A stretch of 24,598 nucleotides of DNA, taken from assembly GCA_037176905.1 (NCBI GenBank), contig JBBBWG010011668.1, positions 1-24,598 of the forward strand, written 5' to 3'. Position numbers and translations under genes: made by a program. The stretch's first letter is position 1. Each line of letters begins with the position of its first letter. Shown here piece after piece: positions 1 to 8,436 of the stretch. Source of the DNA: Azolla pinnata (Eukaryota > Streptophyta > Polypodiopsida > Salviniales > Salviniaceae). The notes under the pieces are model-generated. The model made no database searches and had not been told where the DNA came from. It saw nothing but the letters and a program-made list of their open reading frames with translations.

Positions 1-568
1 AATGGTGCAGCATAGAAACAATCCGCTCCTGGATTGTACGATTCATCCGTTCTGCTACTCCATTTTGCTCCGGACTACAAGGAGCCGTATATTCGCGTTT
101 GATGTCGCGTTCTCAGCAAAATTGGACGAACTCGTCAGACTTATACTCTCGCCCGTTATCGGATTGTAGGCATTTTAGCTTCCGATCCGTCTGATTCTCG
201 ACCATTGCGAGCCAATCCTTGAAGATCGTGAAAACACGGTCTGCGTCGTCGATGAAGGTGACGAAGTACGACGCTCCAACGAGAGATAGATGTGGCATCG
301 GGCCACAGATGTCCGAATGGACCAAATCGAGCGGACTCGATTCTCTCGGTGAACTAGTCGGATGTGCGGTCGCGACTTGCTTGCCATACTGGCAATGCTC
401 GCAAAATTGATAGTCGGAGAAGGAGAGCTTGGGAATGTAGCCGGCCTTGGATAGATGCGTGATGTCGGCTTTACTCAGGTGGCCGAGTCTTCCGTGCCGT
501 AGTGATAACACTGCAATATCCACAAGGAATAAGTCACCCTTTCTGAGTGTGACGTACAAAAGATACAA
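1..568 (-). pseudogene. Copia integrase (HHCC zinc domain plus DDE core), with one in-frame stop
   Basis: The minus strand encodes 'HGRLGH' and 'CEHCQYGK', the HHCC zinc finger of copia GAG-pre-integrase. It then encodes the rve core with 'DLVHSDICGPMP' (first catalytic Asp) and 'LQSDNGREY' (second Asp). A TGA at 113-115 breaks the frame. Beyond it, still in frame, come 'SPEQNGVAERMNRTIQERI' (catalytic Glu) and the left window edge. All three DDE residues are thus visible despite the nonsense codon. The enzyme would insert element cDNA into the genome. The break and upstream damage make it inactive. Confidence 0.93.
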
Positions 569-867
569 TGAATGTATCTTCGGACCACGAGCGAGTAGGA
601 GGTTCCCTTTGTGGAGACTCTACCCTCCTGACGAGAAGCTGCACGGATGCCTGCTTCATCGAGTTGTCCCACCGAGATGAGCAACCTTGAAAGCTCCGGG
701 ACATGTCGAACATCGTGGAGTACGATCGTAGAGCCACCCGAAAAGTTGAGCTCTACTGTACCGATGTCGATAACCGCATAATGCTGCGAATTTTCGACGC
801 GTACAGGGTCGAAACTTCGAGCCGTATACTATCAGAATTGCGATCAGAACGGAGTTACGTAGTAAGA
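475..867 (-). pseudogene. Copia protease C-terminal half, frameshifted before integrase
   Basis: After two stops near 840-855, the frame reopens with typical copia protease/linker sequence: 'VIDIGTVEL', 'IVLHDVRHVPELSRLLISVG' and 'QLDEAGI'. The homology leaves this frame around 605-660. From there the next frame carries the expected 'KGNLLLARG' and joins the integrase zinc-binding region, so an indel lies between. The tail of the original frame (down to 475) is therefore frameshift product without homology. Confidence 0.82.
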
Positions 868-1122
868 GGCACCCGAGTCGAGTAGCCAGCTGGTGGCTTC
901 CTCTGTCGTAAGCAGAACTTTTGTTTCGGTCGTGCTCTCCACAGTGAGGATGTTCGGATCATCCTCCGTAGTATCTACGATTGTGCGTCGTGAATTCGTA
1001 GAAGATGAACCGCAGAAGTTCACCTCCTTCGTATGATTGCCCTTTTGCTGAAATTTTTCGTTCTTTGCTTTGAGGGCTCGACAGTCGGCTTTGATGTGTC
1101 CAAGTTTCTTGCAATAGTTTCA
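868..1122 (-). pseudogene. Copia nucleocapsid zinc knuckle and start of protease, interrupted
   Basis: The minus-strand frame shows a CCHC knuckle, CKKLGHIKADC (C-x4-H-x4-C), preceded by Tyr and Asn. The first Cys of the expected C-x2-C is replaced by a TGA stop at 1120-1122. About 65 residues further on, the protease active site 'WLLDSGAS' appears, with the DSGA codons at 868-879; copia aspartic proteases carry the catalytic Asp in this motif. A TGA follows a few codons later (about 850). The knuckle would bind RNA and the protease would process the polyprotein. Both are recognisable but interrupted. Confidence 0.85.
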
Positions 1123-1219
1123 CGTCCTTAAATCCCTGGACTTACTTCGGTTTCTCGTCACGTTCGGCCCGCGCGAGGAACTTCTTCCACGATGTTGTTG
1201 TCGATTACCCGTACTTTGT

Positions 1220-1630
1220 ACGGTGTAGGCTTCACTTGCCGAGTTCTGAACGAAACGTTTTCCTCCGAGCATCTTCAGACAGAATGGAGCTCGTAATCTC
1301 GGAGTACTTCACGGCCGTAGCATATGCGTTGCATACGGTCGTGACGAAGGTTTCCTAGGACGGTGGAAGGCTACTCATCAGCAGTAGAGCTTTCAGCTCA
1401 TTGTCGATCGTCATCCCTCGTGCTGATAGTTGGGAAATGATTCCTTCGTAGTCGTTCAGGTGAGTCGTGATCGAGTCGGATTCTTTCATCCATAAGTTGT
1501 AAAGGCGTCGTATTAAGTAAATCTTTGTAACGGCCACCTTCTTCTCGTATGTGTTCGACAACGTCTTCCACAGTTCTTTTGTTGTCGTACACGACCGAAC
1601 CGTGTAGTACACGGATTCAAACAGATGCAT
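1220..1630 (-). pseudogene. Broken copia gag fragment (UBN2/DUF4219-type capsid region)
   Basis: The open stretch 1355-1630 encodes 91 residues with the classic plant copia Gag pattern: 'TTKELWKTLSNTYEKK', then 'LIRRLYNLWMKE', then 'ITTHLNDYEGIISQL' and 'ALLLMSSLPPS'. A TAG stop at 1355-1357 follows. The same frame then continues with recognisable Gag ('ETFVTTVCNAYATAVKYSEI') to about 1235, where a TGA appears. The stop sits where relatives usually carry Trp (LPPSWETF-like), so a point nonsense change is likely. The N-terminal part of Gag normally found before this region is missing, so the methionine at 1628-1630 is internal and not a true start. It would have formed the virus-like particle capsid; now non-functional. 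Confidence 0.88.
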
Positions 1631-1635
1631 TCGAC

Positions 1636-2611
1636 AAGGACATAAAGGGGATTCTTATAGAAAAAGTAAGTTATCTTGCTATGTGAACTCCTTATAGCGG
1701 TAAGATGACCATGACAGTGTGGAGTAAGATGTATGATTTGGACCAAGGTGGGCGAAAACATCCTTAGCAAAATCATTAGGGTCAAGTTATTGACAAATAG
1801 TATCAAGAAGACTTGAATCCAATGGCGTGGCACGAACCGTTATTGCTTACAATTTTGCTAACTAAGGAGAACTTGCTTTTGATTGCCGAAAGTTGGATTT
1901 CCAGGGCGAAGTGTCAAATATGAGCGCTTAAACAAAGCATTTGCTTGCCACTATTGTCTCTGTGGGTGAAAAATCATCTTGAAATCAAAACGAGTTAAAA
2001 ATTGCACCCACCGAGCTTGTCTCCTATTTATCACTCAAAACGTCTGAAAAAATGTAAGATTTTTGTGGTCAATATAAATGATGATTTGATAAGGTGAACC
2101 TTCTAAAAAAATGCTGCCATTGCACAAAAGAGTCGATCACAACTAATAACTTTTTGTCATGCAAACGTAACTAATCTTTGCAACATTACATTTTCTTGAG
2201 TGAAACGCGATTAGATGCAACTCTCTATCTTCACTTGGCTATGATAGAATGTTCTCCAATGCAAAGTCAGATGTATCTGTCTTAATAATTTTTCAATTAT
2301 CCAATCTCTTCCTTTCTTTGTGCTAACAATTTGATTTGAATTGCTTTAATATGATTTATATGTCTCTATTTATAAGTCTTTATCGAATAACCTCGAGATT
2401 CCTAGAATGTTCTAAAATGTTTTAGAGTTTTCTCTGATACAATAATCACTATAAAAAGTAGTCATTATCATTTCACGTCATGATAGATTATTTTAGTAGT
2501 TAGGTTTCGAATTCTGTGATATGAAGTCTTAAGTTTCAATCCGTAAAGCATAATGTTCATAGATTCATGACAGGCAGACATCTTACAATGTATCTTGTTC
2601 AGCTCATCATC
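1636..2611. other. Gene-free AT-rich spacer
   Basis: No gene recognised on either strand. The first 200 bases carry a short minus-strand reading ('LDPNDFAKDVFAHLGPNHTS') that looks protein-like but has stops on both sides, and I cannot place it. The rest is ordinary AT-rich spacer with scattered stops in all frames. Confidence 0.6.
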
Positions 2612-2925
2612 AAAAGGAGTAAAAGAGTATTTACAGTAAGAATGAATTGATTTGTTAAAAGTTTAAACAAGGAATTTCAACCATGTTGGCTTATTATTAT
2701 TATTATTATTAAAAGGAGCAAAAGAGTATTCACAGTAAGAATGAATTGATGTGTTAAAAGTTTAAACAAGGAATTTCAACCATGTCAGCTTATTATTATT
2801 ATTATTATTATTATTAAAAAAAGGAGCAAAAGAGTATTTACAATAAGAATCAATTAATTTGTTAAAAGGTTAAACAAGCAATTTCAACCGTGATAGCTTC
2901 TTATTAATATTACTATTATTATTTT
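2612..2925. repeat. Three tandem ~100-bp repeats joined by (TTA)n
   Basis: Copies begin at 2612, 2711 and about 2816. Each starts with AAAAGGAG(T/C)AAAAGAGTAT, continues through 'GTTTAAACAAG' and 'ATTTCAACC', and ends in 'AGCTTATTATTATT'. Copies 1 and 2 are nearly identical and copy 3 is more diverged. The variable (TTA)n tail ends each copy, so array growth and microsatellite slippage are intertwined. Confidence 0.9.
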
Positions 2926-3050
2926 TATGTTAGCTTATCATCATCATCATTATTATTATTATTATGTTAGCTTATTATTCATTATTATTATTATTATTAT
3001 GTTAGCTTATTATTATTATTATTATTTCTTCTTCTTCTTCCTCTTCTTCT

Positions 3051-3080
<30 letters not shown>
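2926..3080. repeat. (TTA/ATT)n microsatellite passing into (CTT)n
   Basis: 'ATGTTAGCTTATTATT' motifs recur three times with short ATT/ATC runs. A CTT/CCT tract then fills about 3026-3080. It is simple-sequence DNA upstream of the QWRF gene. Confidence 0.93.
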
Positions 3081-3081
<1 letters not shown>

Positions 3082-3089
3082 GTTCGTCT

Positions 3090-3118
3090 GATTTCTGACT
3101 GTGCCACAGTCAGAAATC
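3090..3118. repeat. Perfect 14-bp palindrome with 1-nt spacer
   Basis: The arm GATTTCTGACTGTG (3090-3103) is followed, after a single C, by its exact reverse complement CACAGTCAGAAATC (3105-3118). It sits directly after the CTT tract. It could be a cruciform-prone site or a dimeric protein-binding site. No function can be assigned from sequence. Confidence 0.9.
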
Positions 3119-3146
3119 CGAATCGCCATAGCTCGAATCAGCTCTC

Positions 3147-3168
3147 TTTAGGGTTAGGGTTAGGGTTT
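3147..3168 (+). promoter_or_regulatory. Telomere-like / telo-box element upstream of the QWRF gene
   Basis: TTTAGGG followed by two further TTAGGG units and TT (three GGG blocks). Short AAACCCTAA-type telo-boxes are common near transcription starts of plant genes tied to cell proliferation. Its place about 600 bp before the start codon fits a proximal promoter or early leader. It is too short to be a true telomere. Regulatory role is inferred. Confidence 0.5.
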
Positions 3169-3442
3169 CTCACCTGAGCTCCCAAAGTTGACAGATGCAA
3201 TCATACGGCCGAGCTTCTCGGCTTTCACGCGTCTTTGTTCCTGCAAACGCCATCGATCTATCAATCGTCACGGCTTCGTGCTTCGCCATCGCCACCTAAC
3301 GGTCGTCGCGCCATAGCTTCTTTGCCCTCCCTCCTTCTTTCCTCCTGCAGGGCTGCCGTTTTCTTTTGCAAGCAGCGGCGCCTCCAGGAGAACGTCGATA
3401 CGGATTGCTTGATCAGGATGATCCTAGTGCAGGCAACGAGTC

Positions 3443-3544
3443 GTTGAAGAGAAGGCCTTGATCGAAGATCGTTCGCGTTGAAGAGAAGGCCTTGATCGAA
3501 GATCGTTCTCGTTGAAGAGAAGGCCTTGATCGAAGATCGTTCTC
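3443..3544 (+). repeat. Three head-to-tail 34-bp repeats in the QWRF leader
   Basis: Units at 3443-3476, 3477-3510 and 3511-3544 each read GTTGAAGAGAAGGCCTTGAT followed by CGAAGATCGTTC(G/T)C. Units 2 and 3 are identical and unit 1 differs by one base. Together with the GAA/GGA-rich tract to 3757 they form a highly purine-rich plus strand just before the start codon. Confidence 0.95.
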
Positions 3545-3763
3545 AGCAAACACGAGGAGGAAGAAGACGAAGACGAAGACGACGACGACGACGAAGAAGA
3601 AGAAGAAGGAGGAGGAGGAGGAGGAGAAGGAACTGAAGAAGGAACTGAAGAAGGAGGAGGAGAAAGAACTGAAGAAGGAACCGAGGAAGGAGGAGGAGGA
3701 GGAGGAACCGACGAAGAAGAAGAAGGAGGAGGAAGAACTGAAGAAGAAGAAGGAACTGCAGCG

Positions 3764-6700
3764 ATGATGGAGATCAAGAAGAGCAGCAGCAATGGCGTCC
3801 AAGAAGTGCTCAAGGCAATGAACCACAACGGGGGCCTGAACGGCAGCGGCGCGAACGATCGGAACGGCAGCGACGAAGAGAAGAAGCGCGCGCAGAAATA
3901 TGTGGTAGGAGGAGGAGGAGATGGAAGAACGGAGGAGGCGGCGATGGCGACGGAGGCATCTGCAGAGGCGGCGATGGCAACGGCAACGAAGAGGACCCGA
4001 ACAAGAGAGGTAGCATCGCGATACAAATCAGCAAACGCCTCTGCATCATCATCGTCGTCTTCATCATCGTCATCGTCATCGTCATCGTCTTCGTCATCGT
4101 CTTCGTCTTCGTCTTCGTCTTCGTCTTCGTCTTCGTCTTCGTCTTCTTCATGTTTCTCCCTCCATCGCTATGTATCGCCAAGCAGGCTCGCGGCGCGGAG
4201 CCCCTCTCCGAACCACCGCAGGCTCGGAGGAAACTGTCAGAGGCTCGGGACCAGCCATGGCTCCTCCGATCCGCATCTGTACATGCCGAAAAGGCCTGCT
4301 TCCGCTGAGCGTGTTCGGCGCTCTGCTTGCCCCGGCCATAGCCATGGCACCATGTGCGAGAACAAACCCCTTCCCATCCCCCATCATCAGCAACACCTGC
4401 ATCATCAACAGCAGCAGCAACAACAACAGTCTGTTCGATCTTCTTTCATTGCCAAGAAATCGCCTGCCCTCGCCGCTCGCGAACCTGGCCTTCTGTGGCC
4501 ATCCACCCTATCCATCTCCTCCTCTTCCTTGCAATCCGACTCCTCTGATGCTTCCTCCAATCCCCCACAAAGCTTCATTTCAGGTATGCTCTTCTTCTCG
4601 CTAACATCTTTGCGAATCAGCGATGGCGGAGGTGTATATTTCCAAATCAGTGCTGTAGTGTGAGCATGTTTTCTGTTGGATCCTTTGCATTCAGAATGCG
4701 CCACCGTTTCATGTAAGATCCTTGCATGAAACTGTGATGGTGGATATATATCCAAATCAGTGCTGTAGTGTGAGCATGTTCTCCATTCTATCCATGCATT
4801 CAGAATGTGCCACCGTTTCATGTAAGATGTTTCATCGATTTAGATAAGATGTCCAATTGCTTCTCATCAGTTCTCTAAGGTTTGTAATCTGTTCACATCT
4901 TTTCCTTTGGGTTTTCTGGTAAGATGTGCTATCTGTTCACATAAGATGTGCTATCTGTTCACATAAGATGCACCACCATCATCGGTTCACGGAAGACATG
5001 TATTCGCCGTCCAGATGAGATGCGCTAAAAAAGCTTCTTTTGAATGCATTTAGCAATGCCTTAGTCTTCTTATGAGCACCTTCTCTGATCTGATTACCAT
5101 TGAGGATGTAGTGTAAGTAACTGAGGTTGAGATTACAGACCATGGCCTTAGTGTTCCACATAGCTCTCACGATGGCAATGCTAAGGTGATGGAGATGGTG
5201 TTGAGCGGGCCAATGCAAACCAGGTTTTCGCCACAACGAAGAAGGGCCCCGCTGAGGCGCAAGGTGAACGTGCAGGACCAATGCGAAAATGCAAAGCCTG
5301 CAATGGGGAATCTGGCTCCTAATCCAGGCTCCTCTATAAAGCCTGGAAGGCGAGATGCTAAACCATCTACTGCTGAGAGCAATGTAGAATCTTTCTTGGA
5401 GAAAGATGATGCCCTGTTAAGCTGCCATTCGGCTTCATCTTTTTCCACAACTGACGAGGCCACAAACTCAAATGATCTAGTATGTGGTGTTGGTCATCTC
5501 GATTCCGAAGAGAAAACACCAGCTAGATCAGATAATGCTGATGAGCTTGATTCGAGTCTATGTGAGGCTGAGGACGAGTTGGAAACCCATCGTTCTCTGC
5601 CCCGTCCAAATTACTTGTTTGATGATAATGGATCAGATACAGAGAGTACTTCATCCGGAAGTGTCTCGATGGCTTCTTCTGGTGGTCATACTACTACCAG
5701 AGCCAGGGGAACTGTGGTGCCAGCCAGGTTTTGGCAAGATCCAACGAAAATCAAACAGTCAAAAGCCTTGAGATCTTCTCGATCTACCACTCCAGTACGA
5801 GCTTCTTCCCGTTGTGCATCTCCATCTCCACTTTCTCCATCCTATGTGAAAACAATGAGGGTTCATTCTCCATCGAGACGCCTTGCCAGTCCTGGGAAAA
5901 ATAGATCTGGGCATGCAGTGCTAGTCTCCTGTAATGGAGCCAGGCGAGTTGCCTCACTGAGCTTATTGAATGCTAGTGTGGATTCCTCTAGAAACAGGAA
6001 ATCCACAAGTCAGCTTGAAGAGTCTCATGATCTAAGGTTACTTCATAACCGATGGCTGCAGTGGCGTTATGTCAATGCTCGAGCTGAAACAGCAATGAAG
6101 GCACAAGCTGCCGAAGCTCAGGTGAAGTGATCAGCACATTGTCTCGAAACATACTCTCCAGATGTTTAGCGACTGATTATATGATCAATTTTATGCAGAA
6201 CCAACTGTATCAATGCTTTTTAAAAACGTGCGAATTACGGGAATCGGTATCAATCGAACAGATTGAAGTAAACAGAATCAGGCATGGCTTGAAAGTGGAT
6301 TCAGTGCTCAATACAAATGTAAGGGATTGTGTTCATGTCTGTATGCAATTATTCTTTGGATATTGTCTAAAAGGCGTTTTCGTTAGGATGCTCATTTGGT
6401 AGAGTGGGAGTACTTACAAGCTGAACACTCATCATCAGTAACTGGTATTACAAAAGCTCTAGAAGCTGCGGTTGTGAGAGTTCCGGCTATTGGAGTGAAG
6501 GTCATTTTTTATGTTCTCTTACACTACAGTCAGCGTTTCAACCATGTGAGAATTTAATGAAGAATTCTTGTTGAATAAGCTTTGTTTGCTCTCAGCAGGT
6601 GGATGTGGGGGCAACAAAGGAAGCCCTATCTTCTGCCATGGACATCATGGAGGAGGTAGAATCAATGATAAGCAAAATGTTGGCTGGGGTAAGTCTTACT

Positions 6701-7086
6701 CGAAGATCATGCATTTATCGATCGAGGATTTTCCTTTGTTATTTTGTTTAATTGCATTGTCTGCAGGCAGAAACCACAGAATCTTTACTATCCGAACTGG
6801 CAAAGACAGTAATGTTGGAGAAGGCTGCCTTAATAGAATGCGGTGATCTCCTATCTTCCACAGCGCTATTAGAGGTCTGTCTTTCTCTCTCTCTCTCTCT
6901 CATTCTCTGCTGAAAGTGTCATCTTATATATGCTAAACTGTTACTCCAGACTTCATTTCTCTGCACCTATAAAGGGTACTGGCAAAAACAATGAATGCAT
7001 TTGTGATTTAACAGACGGAGGAGCGGAGCCTAAGGGCTCATCTCATGCAGCTCGAAGCAGAGAAAGTGCGATCTTCTTTCCGATGA
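3764..7086 (+). CDS. QWRF: QWRF-motif protein (AUGMIN subunit 8 / SCO3 / EDE1-like), seven coding exons
   Basis: Family members are plant microtubule-associated proteins. AUG8 and EDE1 are augmin subunits that promote microtubule nucleation and orientation. Coding exons: 3764-4583, 5139-6121, 6199-6318, 6387-6500, 6599-6688, 6767-6874, 7015-7086. All introns are GT-AG and phases agree (phase 1, then five phase 0), giving 768 residues. The basic, Ser/Arg-rich N-terminus has 'TREVASRYKS', 'KRPASAERVRR' and 'LLWPSTLS'. The middle has 'RRRAPLRRKVNVQDQCENAK' and 'RFWQD'. 'LRLLHNRWLQWRYVNARAE' carries the signature at residues 581-584, followed by the helical C-terminal domain ('CELRESVSIEQIEVNRIR', 'LSELAKTVMLEKAALIECGD', ending 'LMQLEAEKVRSSFR'). 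The start is the first ATG after an in-frame TGA at 3479-3481. Oddities: QWRY rather than QWRF, 35 consecutive serines (residues 95-129), and a poly-Gln stretch. Assignment to a particular member (AUG8 or another QWRF) is open. Confidence 0.93.
4046..4150 (+). repeat. Coding TCN microsatellite giving 35 serines
   Basis: Codons are only TCA, TCG and TCT, first in mixed order and then as alternating TCT/TCG. The run is uninterrupted from residue 95 to 129 of the QWRF protein and ends at a Cys codon (4151-4153). Its triplet period keeps the frame, so length variation would be tolerated. Confidence 0.95.
4626..4829 (+). repeat. ~110-bp tandem duplication inside QWRF intron 1
   Basis: The block TCCAAATCAGTGCTGTAGTG through GCCACCGTTTCATGTAAGAT occurs at 4641 and again at 4751 with few differences. 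Downstream, a 22-bp unit AAGATGTGCTATCTGTTCAC(AT) is repeated twice (about 4921-4965). All lie within intron 4584-5138. Confidence 0.9.
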
Positions 7087-8436
7087 GATTTTTGGGTCCC
7101 AGTCAGTATATAGCTTGAGCTACTTCGTTCTTTACACATTCACCACCGCTGAATTCCTCAATCATCAAGCATATATGTCGATCCCGCTCGAGATTTTCTC
7201 CAGCCCTCTAAATTTTTGTAAGCACTGTTGTTTTTGATGAAAGAGCCCTTCAACTGTAACATAACACACACCATCTGGCTCTACAATAAGAGTGAAAAGT
7301 ATGAGGTTATGTAGTTCTTTTATTCAATTGAGAATAAGCTGAGGGCACTAGATTTTGTGTCCCCGCCTAATCTCCATCGAGGTTTTGCTAAACAATTCAG
7401 GGAATTCCCAGTCTTATATGAGAACAGTGTCTCAAATTCCGGATAAATCGGAATTGTTGGAAGGCAATTTAGGAGACATGGTGCTATGATATATATGTAA
7501 GATAACAATTTATGATTTGTCAATATGACTGCAATTTATATGTGTGTCTGTATGCATCCTCAATTCTTTACTGTGGGTATACAGCATTTTTATCCTTGTA
7601 TCTTCTTTGACTACAAACAATGTTTACAAATTTTCTGACAAAAAGCCTGGATCTATCCTCCCATAGAATCCACCCCAAAAACTGTTTTCTATGTTCAGAA
7701 TCTATAGAGGAGGGTTTTCGGGCTTCGGACTTTGTATACCTGAGACAGGATAATTTTGATCTTCCAACTCATTTCATAATATGTTTCGTCACAGATGGCT
7801 TTTTGTTTTTGCTGAATCTCTGTACCCATGGTTGATCAAGCTAAGCTTCATAATGGATCTGAGGTGCATTTCAGTTTTTTTTATTATCATTTGTGACAAT
7901 AGTAGGCTAAGATTTGAGTGAGGGTTGAGTATATGTTTCCAAGGCTAATATTCATGGATGAGAACACTACTATTGACTTGCTTATTCATGCAAGGTTGAT
8001 GGCTTGGGCTAGCACCTTATAATCACATAAGCCCAGCTACAGAAACACAAACTGGATTTGTAATCCTGCATTGATCTGCATCCGCATGCTCTACTCTTTT
8101 AGTATTGAATTGTTCCTTCCATGTGCACAGTGCATTTCATTGATTTAGTATGCTACAGCTTTGGTGATGAAACAAAGCCTATATATACTTTTTTCCCACA
8201 AACTCGCGTGGAAGATGTTCGGAATGCGTAAATCTGCAGATTCAATTTCATCATGAGGATAAGATTCTCGCAGCCTTGGGCAAATGCATCCTGTTTACTG
8301 GCCCAGCCAGTCTTTCAAGTTTTTTCTGTTAGAACACTAAGCTTTCATTAAACACTGCATGATGTTGCTGGATATAAGATGCTAAACGCATCGGATCGAG
8401 ACCCCATGACATGATCAGATGGAACATTCACCTGCA
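7087..8436. other. Convergent spacer: QWRF 3' end and PPR 3' end
   Basis: No coding exon is recognised. The first part should hold the 3' UTR of the plus-strand QWRF gene and the last part the 3' UTR of the minus-strand PPR gene. Several AATAA-like signals exist (for example near 7284), but none can be singled out. A reading of 71 residues at 7620-7835 has no recognisable features and is probably chance. Confidence 0.6.

Larger units (their letters stand above)
1..1635 (-). mobile_element. Degenerate Ty1/copia LTR retrotransposon, 5'-truncated, continues past the left edge
   Basis: Read on the minus strand, the segment shows the copia order gag (about 1220-1630), CCHC zinc knuckle (about 1080-1122), aspartic protease (about 620-900) and integrase (1-568). 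Integrase is still running at base 1, so reverse transcriptase and RNase H should lie to the left, outside the window. Placing integrase before RT is diagnostic of copia rather than gypsy elements. Several in-frame stops and at least one frameshift break the polyprotein, so it cannot be autonomous. Upstream of about 1635 the gag similarity stops abruptly. I see no N-terminal gag, primer-binding site or LTR there, so the 5' end seems to have been lost by deletion or truncated insertion. Superfamily assignment is firm. The lineage is not determined. Confidence 0.93.

Noticed and set aside
3147-3168. True telomere or chromosome end
   Set aside because: Only three short units, embedded between microsatellite and gene; better read as a telo-box.
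3413-4026. Minus-strand readings of 137-200 codons rich in Ser/Phe/Pro
   Set aside because: They are the complement of the purine-rich triplet leader and exon 1 of the QWRF gene; composition is an artefact of the triplet repeat.
5162-5163. Alternative QWRF exon 2 acceptor at the AG of CACATAG
   Set aside because: It would need a phase-2 donor, whereas exon 1 ends in phase 1; the AG at 5137-5138 fits the phase.
7620-7835. 71-codon plus-strand reading between the QWRF and PPR genes
   Set aside because: No recognisable motif, and AT-rich convergent 3' spacer is an unlikely place for a gene.
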